From assembly GCF_022230955.1 (NCBI RefSeq), contig NZ_JAKKFI010000093.1, forward strand, positions 1-64,000: 64,000 nucleotides of DNA, read 5' to 3'. This DNA comes from Micromonospora cabrerizensis. GTDB lineage: Bacteria; Actinomycetota; Actinomycetes; Mycobacteriales; Micromonosporaceae. A model generated the notes under the pieces. It saw only the letters and a program-made list of their open reading frames with translations. It did no database searches and had not been told where the DNA came from. Each line of letters begins with the position of its first letter. Within the stretch, counting starts at the first letter, position 1. The translations under genes and the position numbers were made by a program. Positions 8,632 to 16,907 of this stretch are shown one piece after another.

Positions 8632-9261
8632 ATGGCGAAGATCTTCCAAGTGTCGGCCCGCGCGGGGATGACCCGCGTCGTCGAGCCGATTGCCCGCGCC
8701 CTTCTGCGCGCCGGCGTCACCCCCAATGCCGTCACCGTCGCGGGCACCGTTGGTGTGCTCGTCGGCGCGCTCGGCCTCGGTGCCCGCGGCCATCTGGTCG
8801 CGGGCGCGTTGATCGTCACCCTGTTCGCGCTGACCGACCTGCTCGACGGGACGATGGCCCGGATGAGCGGTGGCTCCACCAGGTTCGGCGCGTTCCTCGA
8901 CTCGAGCATGGACCGGGTCGCCGACAGCGCCGTCTTCGGCGCGGTCGCGTACTGGCTGGCCACGCAGGGCAACTACTCCGGGGTGGCTGCCGCGTTGGTC
9001 TGCCTGGCCGCCGGCAGCCTGGTCTCCTACGTGAAGGCTCGCGCCGAAGGGCTCGGCATGACCTGCAACGTGGGCATCGCCGAGCGCACCGAGCGGCTGC
9101 TGATCGTCGGGGTCGGCGGCATCCTCACCGGCCTGAACGTGAAGCCGGCGCTGGAGATCGCGCTCTGGCTGCTCGCCGCGGTCTCGATCTTCACGGTGGG
9201 GCAGCGGATGGCGCACGTCTACCGCCAGGCCCAGCAGCTCCAGCCGGACGGTCAGGCGTGA
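8632..9261 (+). CDS. pgsA: Phosphatidylinositol phosphate synthase (CDP-alcohol phosphatidyltransferase)
   Basis: Integral membrane enzyme that joins CDP-diacylglycerol and inositol-1-phosphate to give phosphatidylinositol phosphate, the precursor of PI and PIMs. The full CDP-alcohol phosphotransferase signature D-x2-DG-x2-AR-x8-G-x3-D-x3-D is intact (starts at DLLDG, about residue 72). About six membrane segments. The ATG at 8632 (MAKIFQVSARAG) matches the usual start; a GTG at 8620 is possible. It is followed by the acyltransferase and pimA in the same direction, as in Mycobacterium (Rv2612c-Rv2610c), which supports inositol rather than glycerol as acceptor. 209 aa, normal. Confidence 0.95.
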   Translation: MAKIFQVSARAGMTRVVEPIARALLRAGVTPNAVTVAGTVGVLVGALGLGARGHLVAGALIVTLFALTDLLDGTMARMSGGSTRFGAFLDSSMDRVADSAVFGAVAYWLATQGNYSGVAAALVCLAAGSLVSYVKARAEGLGMTCNVGIAERTERLLIVGVGGILTGLNVKPALEIALWLLAAVSIFTVGQRMAHVYRQAQQLQPDGQA

Positions 9262-9307
9262 GCGGCGCGGTGGCGACCCGGCGACGGACGACCGCCGGCC
9301 GGGCCGC

Positions 9308-10240
9308 GTGAACCTCACCGAGCTCGGCTACGTCGCCGGCTGGCGGGTGGTCCGCGCGTTACCCCGGCCGCTGGTGGCGGCGGCGTTCCAGGCGGGCGCG
9401 GACCGCGCCCACCGCCGCCCGGGCGGGGGTACGGCCCGACTGCGCGCGAACCTGCGCCGGGTGGTCGGGCCGGAGCTGCCCGACGCCGAGCTGGACGACC
9501 TCGTCAAGCGGGGGCTCCGCTCGTACGCCCGGTACTGGATGGAGGCGTTCCGGCTGCCCGCGTTGAGTCGGACGCAGATCCTGTCCGGCTTCCGGCTCGA
9601 CGGCGCCGAGCTGCTCGCCGCCGACGTGGCCGCCGGTCGGGGCGCCGTGGTGGCGCTGCCGCACGCCGGCAACTGGGACGCCGCGGGCGCCTGGGTGGCG
9701 GCCACCGGTTGGCCGATCACCACCGTCATGGAGCGACTCAAGCCAGAGGGTGTCTACGAGCGTTTCATCGCCTTCCGGAGCGGTCTGGGGATGGAGATCC
9801 TGCCGACCCACGGCGGGCCGCGTCCGGCGTTCGACGTGCTGCTGGACCGGGTACGTGCCGGTGCGGTGGTGCCCCTGCTGGCCGACCGGGACCTCTCCGC
9901 ACGTGGGGTGGAGGTGGACTTCTTCGGCGGGAAGACCCGGATGCCGGCGGGGCCCGCCCTGCTGGCGCTGCACACCGGAGCGCCGCTGTACGTGGCCTCG
10001 ATGTGGTACGAGCCGGACGCCGCGTGCGCGTCGCTCGCCGGCCCGCTGCCGGTGCCGGGGCCCGAGGTGGGGCCCCTGGACCAGCGGGTGCGGTCGCTGA
10101 CCCAGCTGATCGCCGACCGTCTGGCGGCGGGCATCGCCCGGCATCCGGAAGACTGGCACATGTTGCAGCGGATGTGGCTGGACCAGCGGAGGGCGGGGGA
10201 CGGCACGGAGCTGCCCTCGTCGACCTCCGGTCAGGCCTGA
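9308..10240 (+). CDS. patA: Phosphatidylinositol mannoside acyltransferase (PatA-like)
   Basis: Lysophospholipid-acyltransferase-like enzyme (HtrB/LpxL family) expected to transfer a fatty acid to the mannose of PIM1/PIM2 at the inner leaflet. The catalytic HxxxxD motif is HAGNWD (about residue 119), and the later GGKTRMPAGPALLAL segment is typical. 310 aa. The start is the GTG at 9308; pgsA ends 46 bp upstream, so cotranscription is likely. The assignment to PatA rests on position between pgsA and pimA, as at the mycobacterial locus. Confidence 0.92.
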   Translation: MNLTELGYVAGWRVVRALPRPLVAAAFQAGADRAHRRPGGGTARLRANLRRVVGPELPDAELDDLVKRGLRSYARYWMEAFRLPALSRTQILSGFRLDGAELLAADVAAGRGAVVALPHAGNWDAAGAWVAATGWPITTVMERLKPEGVYERFIAFRSGLGMEILPTHGGPRPAFDVLLDRVRAGAVVPLLADRDLSARGVEVDFFGGKTRMPAGPALLALHTGAPLYVASMWYEPDAACASLAGPLPVPGPEVGPLDQRVRSLTQLIADRLAAGIARHPEDWHMLQRMWLDQRRAGDGTELPSSTSGQA

Positions 10241-10297
10241 GGGGTGGTGGGCACGGTGGGATGGTGTCCCACGGTCACGGGCAGGGGGCGCTGACGT

Positions 10298-11458
10298 ATG
10301 CGGATCGGCATCGTGTGCCCGTACTCCTTCGACGTCCCCGGCGGCGTGCAGAACCACGTCATGGACCTCGCCGAGGCCCTGATCTCGCTCGGCCACGAGG
10401 TCAGCGTGCTCGCCCCGGCCGACGAGGATTCGCCGCTGCCGGCGTACGTGGTGTCCGCCGGCCGGGCCGTGCCGCTGCCGTACAACGGCTCGGTGGCCCG
10501 GATCGCGTTCGGCCCGGTCTCGACCGCCCGGGTCCGGCGGTGGCTCACCAACGGGGACTTCGACGTGCTGCACGTGCACGAGCCGCTCACGTTGAGCCTG
10601 TCGCTGCTGGCGGTGCTCTCCGCCCGCGGCCCGGTGGTGGCCACGTTCCACACCGCGATGACCCGTTCGCGGGTGTTGGCGGCGGCGCAGGGTGTGCTCC
10701 AGATCGTGTTGGAGCGGATCACCGCCCGGATCGCGGTCAGCGCGCTGGCCCGCAAGGTGCAGGTCGAGCACATGGACGGCGGTGCGGTGGAGATTCCCAA
10801 CGGGGTGGCGGTGGCGAAGTTCGCCGACGCCGAGCCGTTGCCGGGCTGGCCGGGTGAGTGCGTCCCGGGCACCGGCGGCACGCTGGGCTTCCTGGGCCGG
10901 TTCACCGAGGCACGCAAGGGCTTCCCGGTGCTGCGTGACGCGTTCGTGGCGCTCGCCGCCACCAGGCCGGGGCTACGGCTGCTCGTCGCCGGCCCGGGTG
11001 ATCCCGACGACCTGTACGACCAGTTCCCGACCGACCTGCACGAGCGCGTCACGTTCCTCGGCCTGGTCACCGAACCGGACAAGGCGCGGATGTTGCGCAG
11101 TGTGCACCTGTACGTGGCACCGAACACCGGCGGCGAGTCGTTCGGCATGATCCTGACCGAGGCGTTGGCGGCCGGTACGACAGTTGTCGCCAGCGACCTG
11201 GACGCGTTCCGGCGGGTGCTCGACGGCGGGCGCGCGGGCCGGCTCTTTCCCACCGGTGACCCGGTGGGACTGCGCGACGCCCTGGCCGAGTTGCTGGACG
11301 ACCCGGCGGGGCGGACCGCTCTGACCGCCTGCGGGGACCAGGTGGTGGCGAATTTCGACTGGCCCGTGGTTGCTCGCCGCGTTCTGGAGGTATACGCAGC
11401 GGCGATCGAAGCAACCGACGGGCGGGTCATCGACCAGGAATGGGTGGGGCTGGGCTGA
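10298..11458 (+). CDS. pimA: Phosphatidyl-myo-inositol mannosyltransferase PimA
   Basis: GT4-family glycosyltransferase that moves mannose from GDP-mannose to phosphatidylinositol, the first step of PIM synthesis. It begins MRIGIVCPYSFDVPGGVQNH, a typical PimA start with the Gly-rich acceptor loop. The C-terminal Rossmann domain has GRFTEARKGF and ESFGMILTEAL (the EX7E motif). 386 aa, expected length. A CAGGGGG stretch precedes the ATG. It follows the acyltransferase by 57 bp. Confidence 0.96.
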   Translation: MRIGIVCPYSFDVPGGVQNHVMDLAEALISLGHEVSVLAPADEDSPLPAYVVSAGRAVPLPYNGSVARIAFGPVSTARVRRWLTNGDFDVLHVHEPLTLSLSLLAVLSARGPVVATFHTAMTRSRVLAAAQGVLQIVLERITARIAVSALARKVQVEHMDGGAVEIPNGVAVAKFADAEPLPGWPGECVPGTGGTLGFLGRFTEARKGFPVLRDAFVALAATRPGLRLLVAGPGDPDDLYDQFPTDLHERVTFLGLVTEPDKARMLRSVHLYVAPNTGGESFGMILTEALAAGTTVVASDLDAFRRVLDGGRAGRLFPTGDPVGLRDALAELLDDPAGRTALTACGDQVVANFDWPVVARRVLEVYAAAIEATDGRVIDQEWVGLG

Positions 11459-11539
11459 CCGGTGTGACGGATGATGCGGCGGCGACCGGTTGTCCGGCCT
11501 GACCGCACCCACTCGGAGCTGAAACGGAGCAGCACTACG

Positions 11540-12043
11540 ATGCCGCACATGTGGTGGGTGGTGGCCGCGAGCGTGGTCGTGGGGCTGGTCGCGGCGTACC
11601 TCATCTGGACCGCCGGCCGGGTCGAGAGGTTGCAGGGCCGTGCGGAGCTGGCAGCCCGGGCTCTCGATGCCCACCTGCTGCGCCGGGCGGCCGCGGCGGC
11701 CGTGCTGGCCGAGCGGCGCTTCGGCGTGGAGCTGTACGCGGCGTCGCGGATCGCCCTGGACGCCAGCCCGGACGAGCGGGAGGCGGCGGAGAACGACCTG
11801 ACCCGGCAGCTCCGTTCCGTCCGGTTGGATCCGGGCGATCCGGACTGTGGGGCGGTCATCGCCGCCAGTCGTCGGCTCGCGCTGTCCCGCCAGGTGCACA
11901 CCGACCTGGTGCGGGACGCCCGTTCGGCGCGCAGCCGACCGTTGGTGCGGTTGTTGCGGATGGGGCGGGGCCGGGAGTGGCCGCGCTACTTCGACATCGA
12001 CGACCCGACCCTGGCGGTGCCCGCGGACGTGCCCGCGAACTGA
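11540..12043 (+). CDS. Membrane-anchored protein of the pimA-pdxS interval, unknown function
   Basis: A 167-aa protein with one N-terminal membrane segment (about residues 5-24, WWVVAASVVVGLVAAYLIW). A long Ala/Arg/Leu-rich helical region follows (RVERLQGRAELAARALDAHL), somewhat like the N-terminal part of LemA-type proteins, then a C-terminus ending in a DIDDPTLAVP stretch. The ATG at 11540 puts the membrane segment at the start; an in-frame start at 11471 would add a basic leader. The corresponding mycobacterial gene also carries a hydrolase domain, which I do not see here. A signal-anchor protein is supported; function is not. Confidence 0.75.
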   Translation: MPHMWWVVAASVVVGLVAAYLIWTAGRVERLQGRAELAARALDAHLLRRAAAAAVLAERRFGVELYAASRIALDASPDEREAAENDLTRQLRSVRLDPGDPDCGAVIAASRRLALSRQVHTDLVRDARSARSRPLVRLLRMGRGREWPRYFDIDDPTLAVPADVPAN

Positions 12044-12183
12044 CCGGAGGTGGTCGCCGGTGGGGCGGTGACCAGCGCCACAGGGCAGGCCACCGGGGGT
12101 CTGATTGGCTGTCGGTGCGGCGTTGACCCGCGCGTAGCATTTTCGCTGCCACCCCCAACAGCCCCTCCAAGGAGCGATGACCC

Positions 12184-13101
12184 GTGCCCGAAAACGCCGT
12201 CTCGAACACCGGTACCGCCCCCGTCGTCGGCACCGCCCGCGTCAAGCGCGGCATGGCCGAGATGCTCAAGGGCGGCGTGATCATGGACGTGGTCAACGCC
12301 GAACAGGCCAAGATCGCTGAGGACGCCGGCGCCGTCGCGGTGATGGCCCTGGAGCGGGTGCCCGCCGATATCCGCGCGCAGGGCGGGGTGTCCCGGATGA
12401 GCGACCCCGACATGATCGACGGGATCATCGAGGCGGTCTCCATCCCGGTGATGGCCAAGGCCCGCATCGGTCACTTCGTCGAGGCGCGGATCCTCCAGTC
12501 GCTCGGCGTCGACTACGTCGACGAGTCCGAGGTGCTGACCCCGGCCGACTACGCGAACCACATCGACAAGTGGGCGTTCACCGTGCCCTTCGTCTGCGGC
12601 GCGACCAACCTGGGCGAGGCGCTGCGCCGGATCACCGAGGGCGCGGCCATGATCCGCTCCAAGGGTGAGGCCGGCACCGGCGACGTCTCCAACGCCACCA
12701 CCCACATGCGGAAGATCCGCCAGGAGATCGCCCGGCTGTCCTCGCTGCCGGCCGACGAGCTGTACGTCGCGGCCAAGGAGCTGCAGGCCCCGTACGAGCT
12801 GGTCAAGGAGGTCGCCGAGAGCGGCAAGCTGCCGGTGGTGCTGTTCACCGCGGGCGGGATCGCCACTCCGGCCGACGCGGCGATGATGATGCAGCTCGGC
12901 GCGGAGGGCGTCTTCGTCGGCTCCGGCATCTTCAAGGCCGGCAACCCGGCCCAGCGGGCCGCCGCGATCGTCAAGGCCACCACCTTCCACGACGACCCGG
13001 ACGTGTTGGCGAAGGTCTCCCGCGGTCTCGGCGAGGCGATGGTCGGCATCAACGTCGACGAGATCCCGCAGCCGCACCGCCTGGCCGAGCGCGGCTGGTG
13101 A
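12184..13101 (+). CDS. pdxS: Pyridoxal 5'-phosphate synthase subunit PdxS
   Basis: Synthase subunit that builds pyridoxal phosphate from ribose-5-phosphate, glyceraldehyde-3-phosphate and ammonia. 305 aa TIM barrel, highly conserved: [19 protein letters not shown], the substrate-Lys segment VMAKARIGH, the second Lys in [10 protein letters not shown] and the phosphate site [17 protein letters not shown] start at 12184 with AAGGAG upstream. PdxT, its glutaminase partner, follows after 43 bp. Confidence 0.98.
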   Translation: MPENAVSNTGTAPVVGTARVKRGMAEMLKGGVIMDVVNAEQAKIAEDAGAVAVMALERVPADIRAQGGVSRMSDPDMIDGIIEAVSIPVMAKARIGHFVEARILQSLGVDYVDESEVLTPADYANHIDKWAFTVPFVCGATNLGEALRRITEGAAMIRSKGEAGTGDVSNATTHMRKIRQEIARLSSLPADELYVAAKELQAPYELVKEVAESGKLPVVLFTAGGIATPADAAMMMQLGAEGVFVGSGIFKAGNPAQRAAAIVKATTFHDDPDVLAKVSRGLGEAMVGINVDEIPQPHRLAERGW

Positions 13102-13144
13102 GCGCTCGTTCGGGCGGCGTGCCGCGGAGAGGGACGGTGCGAAC

Positions 13145-13747
13145 GTGACGGCACCCGTGATCGGTGTGCTCGCGCTTCAGGGCGACGTCCGTGAGCACGT
13201 GGCGGCGCTGGCCGCGGCGGGCGCGGACGCCCGCCCGGTCCGCCGTCCGGCGGAGCTGGACGTGGTCGACGGCCTGGTCGTTCCCGGCGGGGAGTCCACC
13301 ACGATGAGCAAGCTCGCCGACATCTTCGAGATGCGCGAGCCGATCGACAAGCGGATCGCCGACGGTATGCCGGCCTACGGCTCCTGCGCGGGCATGATCA
13401 TGCTGGCGACCGAGGTGCTCGACGGCCGACCGGACCAGCGGGGCTTCGCCGGCATCGACATGACCGTCCGGCGCAACGCGTTCGGTCGGCAGGTCGACTC
13501 GTTCGAGGCGCCGGTGGAGATCACCGGGGTGTCGGGGGATCCGTTCCACGCGGTGTTCATCCGCGCGCCCTGGGTCGAGCGGGTCGGTGCCGGCGTCCAG
13601 GTGATCGGAACGGTGACCGGTGGCCCGGCCGCCGACCGGATCGTGGCCGTCCGGCAGGGCAACCTGCTGGCCACCTCGTTCCACCCGGAGCTGACCGGTG
13701 ACCTGCGCGTGCACGCGTACTTCGTGGACCTGGTGCGGGCTGCCTGA
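13145..13747 (+). CDS. pdxT: Pyridoxal 5'-phosphate synthase glutaminase subunit PdxT
   Basis: Class I glutamine amidotransferase that feeds ammonia to PdxS. 200 aa. The nucleophile Cys is in [10 protein letters not shown], the His-Glu pair in SFHPELT, and the glutamine site in [14 protein letters not shown] start. It lies directly downstream of pdxS in the order usual for actinobacteria. Confidence 0.97.
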   Translation: MTAPVIGVLALQGDVREHVAALAAAGADARPVRRPAELDVVDGLVVPGGESTTMSKLADIFEMREPIDKRIADGMPAYGSCAGMIMLATEVLDGRPDQRGFAGIDMTVRRNAFGRQVDSFEAPVEITGVSGDPFHAVFIRAPWVERVGAGVQVIGTVTGGPAADRIVAVRQGNLLATSFHPELTGDLRVHAYFVDLVRAA

Positions 13748-13870
13748 GCGGTCCGGCCATGCTGCCCGGGCATGTTCTCCGCCCCCGCGTGGTTGTCCTT
13801 CGGGTGGCCTGGGCGCCCCGGCGGCACCCCGAGCCGGTGCCGGATGTGACACGCCCGGGTGTGACCTCGG

Positions 13871-13876
13871 TAAGAT
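13871..13876 (+). promoter_or_regulatory. Possible -10 box upstream of yebC
   Basis: TAAGAT at 13871-13876 is the best -10-like hexamer in the 262-bp gap between pdxT and yebC. No convincing -35 lies at 16-18 bp. The rest of the gap shows no other feature. Confidence 0.25.
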
Positions 13877-14009
13877 TGCCGCGGTTCGGCAGGGCCGTCG
13901 CCCGGCGCGGCATTTCCCGCGGAGCCGACCGGCCGCCGGACCGCCGGATGCGGCGCGTAATTCGGTGCGGCAGTCGATGCAGGCGTGGAATGACAGACGG
14001 AGGTAGAAG

Positions 14010-14762
14010 ATGTCCGGCCACTCAAAGTGGGCGACGACCAAGCACAAGAAGGCCGTCATCGACGCCAAGCGCGGCAAGATGTTCGCCAAGCTGATCAAGA
14101 ACGTCGAGGTGGCCGCGCGGATCGGTGGCGGCGACCCCACCGGCAACCCGACGCTCTTCGACGCGATCCAGAAGGCGAAGAAGAGCTCGGTGCCGAACGA
14201 CAACATCGACCGCGCCGTCAAGCGCGGCTCCGGCCTGGAGGCCGGCGGCGCCGACTGGCAGACGATCATGTATGAGGGGTACGGCCCGAACGGCGTGGCC
14301 ATGCTCATCGAGTGCCTCACCGACAACCGCAACCGGGCGGCCACCGAGGTTCGTACCGCGCTGACCCGCAACGGCGGCTCGCTCGCCGACGCCGGCTCGG
14401 TGTCGTACATGTTCTCCCGCAAGGGCGTGGTGATCGTGCCCAAGGAGGGCACCAGCGAGGACGACGTGATGATGGCCGTCCTCGACGCCGGCGCCGAGGA
14501 GGTCAACGATCTCGGTGAGGCGTACGAGGTGGTCTCCGAGCCGACCGACCTGGTCCCGGTGCGGACGGCGCTGCAGGACGCCGGCATCGAGTACGAGTCG
14601 GCGGAGTCCTCCCTGATCCCCAGCATGAACATCCCGCTGGACGAAGAGGGCGCCCGCAAGATCTTCAAGCTGATCGACGTGCTGGAAGACTGCGACGACG
14701 TGCAGAACGTCTACGCGAACTTCGACATCAGCGACGACGTGATGGCGGCGGTCGACGCCTGA
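14010..14762 (+). CDS. yebC: YebC/PmpR family protein
   Basis: 250-aa YebC-family protein. Family marks are [22 protein letters not shown] at the start, [17 protein letters not shown] and [12 protein letters not shown]. Members have been described as DNA-binding regulators and, more recently, as factors that relieve ribosome stalling; which role applies here cannot be read from sequence. GAGG precedes the ATG. In many actinobacteria ruvC follows yebC; here a terminator and a DUF402 gene follow instead. Confidence 0.95.
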   Translation: MSGHSKWATTKHKKAVIDAKRGKMFAKLIKNVEVAARIGGGDPTGNPTLFDAIQKAKKSSVPNDNIDRAVKRGSGLEAGGADWQTIMYEGYGPNGVAMLIECLTDNRNRAATEVRTALTRNGGSLADAGSVSYMFSRKGVVIVPKEGTSEDDVMMAVLDAGAEEVNDLGEAYEVVSEPTDLVPVRTALQDAGIEYESAESSLIPSMNIPLDEEGARKIFKLIDVLEDCDDVQNVYANFDISDDVMAAVDA

Positions 14763-14823
14763 GGGGCAGCGCCCGCTCGCCGGTGTGCCGCGCCCGACTC
14801 GGGCCTTTGTCGACCCGGAGTCA

Positions 14824-14865
14824 CGGGGGTCGGGGTGTCCCTCGCGCTGGGGCACCCGACCCCCG
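14824..14865 (+). terminator. Terminator-like hairpin after yebC
   Basis: Arms CGGGGGTCGGG (14824-14834) and its complement near 14855-14865, extended by an imperfect GTGTCCC/GGGGCAC inner stem around TCGCGC. It sits 60 bp after the yebC stop. Confidence 0.65.
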
Positions 14866-14912
14866 CACGGTCGGGCTGACCAGGCGACGGCGTCGAACGT
14901 GGAGGTGGGAGA

Positions 14913-15533
14913 GTGGCGGCAGACCGGTTCGCGCCCGGTGACACGGTGGTGCGCCGAGAGGTGCTGCGGGGCGAGGTGTGGTTCGGCTGCCCGACGATCT
15001 GCGTCGAGGACTCGCCCGACCTGCTCGCCCTCTACCTCCCGCCGGGGGCCGAGTTCGGCTTCCCGGACACCGGTGTCTTTCCCTGTGGACGGCACCCGTG
15101 GGAGACCGCCGGGCACCGCTCCTGGTCGGGGCACGGCAAGCTGATGCTGCAACGCCCCGGCGAGGCGCACTCGGTCGACGTGTTCTGGACGGGGCCGGGG
15201 CGCGACTTCGCCGGCTGGTACTTCAACCTCCAGGACCCGGTGCGGCGTACGCCGATCGGGGTGGACACCCTCGACCACGAGCTGGACCTGTGGTGGGGCG
15301 CGGACGCCGACCGGTACGCCTGGAAGGACGTGGAGATGTTCGCCCAGCGCCTCGTCGAGGGGCGCTACCCCGGGATGGCCGACGCGATCCAGGCCGAGGG
15401 TGACCGGATCGCGGCGCTGCTCGACGCGGGCGAGCGTTGGTGGGACCCGGCGTGGGCACGATGGCAGCCTGACCCGGCCTGGTCGGCACCACCGCTACCC
15501 GCCGGCTGGGACCAGGTGCCGCCCGCCCGCTGA
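14913..15533 (+). CDS. DUF402 (FomD-like) domain protein
   Basis: 206-aa cytoplasmic protein of the DUF402 family, a fold found in FomD-type nucleotidyl-phosphonate/phosphate hydrolases. The typical WYFNLQDPVRRTPIGVDTLDHELDLWW segment holds the acidic residues that bind divalent metal in characterised members; the C-terminal part is Trp-rich (WWDPAWARWQPDPAW). GTG start at 14913 with GGAGGTGGGAG upstream. Stands alone after the yebC terminator. Substrate unknown. Confidence 0.85.
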   Translation: MAADRFAPGDTVVRREVLRGEVWFGCPTICVEDSPDLLALYLPPGAEFGFPDTGVFPCGRHPWETAGHRSWSGHGKLMLQRPGEAHSVDVFWTGPGRDFAGWYFNLQDPVRRTPIGVDTLDHELDLWWGADADRYAWKDVEMFAQRLVEGRYPGMADAIQAEGDRIAALLDAGERWWDPAWARWQPDPAWSAPPLPAGWDQVPPAR

Positions 15534-15556
15534 GCAGCCCGCCGAGCCGCCGGGTG

Positions 15557-16654
15557 TCAGCGTGCCGGCAGCGCGTCGATGAGGAACACCTGGTCCGGAC
15601 CGTTCGTGCACGGCTCGACCAGCGCCTCGGCCGACACCTCGGTGTCGTCGTCCCGAAGCCCCACGCAGAGGTCCGTACGGGTGGGTCGGATGCGGTACGA
15701 GGTCGGCACGGACCCGGTCGGCTCGAAGCGGAACAGCTGGGACGGGTTGCTCTGGGCGCACTTCGACACGGGTTCGAGCATGTTCCGGCCCGGGTCCTCG
15801 CCCCGGACGGTGAGGCAGCCGGGCCCGTGCTCCGGGTGGTTCCACTTGATGAAGTACAGCCCGCCGGCAGCCGGCTCCACATAGGTGTCCGGCGGGGTGG
15901 CCTCGGCGCAGGAGATCTGGACCGCCACCTGACTCCCGTACTCGCCGGTGCGGTCTCGCCCCTCGGAGACGCAGAGTTGCGGGCTGCGGGCGGGGCGGAT
16001 CTGGCTGAGGAGCGCGTCCGGCCCGATGGTCGGGCTGGCGCTGGCCTCCGGCGAGGCCGACGGATTTCCAGCTGCCGACGACTCTCGCTGCTCGTCGTCG
16101 GGTCGCTGCATCCAGACGCCCACGCCCAGCGCGGCCAGCAGGACGCCGACGAGCAGCACCAGCGGCACCGGCCGGGCGAACCAGCGCGCTCGGGCGGCGC
16201 TCGCGCCTCCCACCCTCGTGGCGTCGGATGGTCGGAGGTCGGGGACGGTGCTGTCGTCGGCGGGCCGGTCGTCGGGGGCGGTGTCGTCGACGGTCTGGTG
16301 GTCGCCTGTGGTGCTGTGGTCGGGTGTGGTGCCGTCGGCTGGCTGGCGGTCCGGCGCGGGCGACGTCGGCGCGTAGGTGCCCACCGCGAGCCGGTGCCGC
16401 GCCCGCAGCCACGTCTCCACCTGATCCTCCGCGCCGCAGGCCCGGACGAACGCGGCCACCACCTCGGGGCGCGGCAGGGTGGATCGGCGCAGAATGTCGG
16501 CGGCGGTGCTGCGGGCCAGCACGTCGCCGGTCGCCGCCGCGCGCTGCTCCAACTGTCGGTACGTGAGTCGCGACCGGTCCTTGAGCCGGCGCAGCAGGTC
16601 GACGAACTCGGCTGGGTCGGTCGCCTCGTCCGGTCGGAGCTCCCCCGTGGTCAT
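15557..16654 (-). CDS. Transmembrane HTH protein with extracellular ricin-like domain
   Basis: A 365-aa protein from the ATG at 16654 (MTTGELRPDEATD). Residues about 12-85 form a helix-turn-helix-like domain (LLRRLKDRSRLTYRQLEQRA, then TLPRPEVVAAFVRACG). A Pro/Thr/Asp-rich linker, a single membrane segment (about 162-182, VPLVLLVGVLLAALGVGV) and an extracellular region follow. The extracellular part (about 220-365) has paired Cys residues and repeated F/W-aromatic ends (SQLFRF, DQVFLI) that suggest a ricin-type beta-trefoil, a sugar-binding fold. The HTH domain matches that of the divergent neighbour at 16908. A membrane-tethered sensor/regulator is inferred, not proven. Confidence 0.7.
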   Translation of the reverse strand: MTTGELRPDEATDPAEFVDLLRRLKDRSRLTYRQLEQRAAATGDVLARSTAADILRRSTLPRPEVVAAFVRACGAEDQVETWLRARHRLAVGTYAPTSPAPDRQPADGTTPDHSTTGDHQTVDDTAPDDRPADDSTVPDLRPSDATRVGGASAARARWFARPVPLVLLVGVLLAALGVGVWMQRPDDEQRESSAAGNPSASPEASASPTIGPDALLSQIRPARSPQLCVSEGRDRTGEYGSQVAVQISCAEATPPDTYVEPAAGGLYFIKWNHPEHGPGCLTVRGEDPGRNMLEPVSKCAQSNPSQLFRFEPTGSVPTSYRIRPTRTDLCVGLRDDDTEVSAEALVEPCTNGPDQVFLIDALPAR

Positions 16655-16706
16655 CGCACGATTGTCCAGAAACCGACGGCGTGGCGGCAAGTTGGCCCAG
16701 GGTGAC

Positions 16707-16759
16707 TGTCCGGGATGGCCGGACAAGATCCGGACAAGCCGCCCTGAGCTGCCCGGACA
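16707..16759. promoter_or_regulatory. Operator-like TGTCCGG/CCGGACA array between two divergent HTH genes
   Basis: A 19-bp perfect inverted repeat, TGTCCGGGATGGCCGGACA (16707-16725), has 7-bp arms and a 5-bp spacer. Two further CCGGACA half-sites follow at 16730 and 16753. Start-to-start spacings are 11 and 23 bp, about one and two helical turns. The array lies 53-105 bp upstream of the start at 16654 and in the same intergenic region as the gene at 16908. Confidence 0.6.
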
Positions 16760-16820
16760 TTGCACCGCGCTGACCAGGGCATTGTTCTCTCCGACGGGCT
16801 TATCTACCGTCGGTTCTCGA

Positions 16821-16849
16821 TGGCCGCACCGTTGTTCGGTGTGCGGCCA
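16821..16849. promoter_or_regulatory. Inverted repeat upstream of the PG-binding HTH gene
   Basis: TGGCCGCAC (16821-16829) and GTGCGGCCA (16841-16849) form perfect 9-bp arms with an 11-nt spacer. It ends 58 bp before the ATG at 16908. It could be a second operator or an mRNA hairpin; nothing in the sequence decides between these. Confidence 0.4.
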
Positions 16850-16907
16850 GGGGGTTTCGGCGGGCGCCGAAGCGGGCCCGAGGACATCAACGACACGGGG
16901 AGATCTG

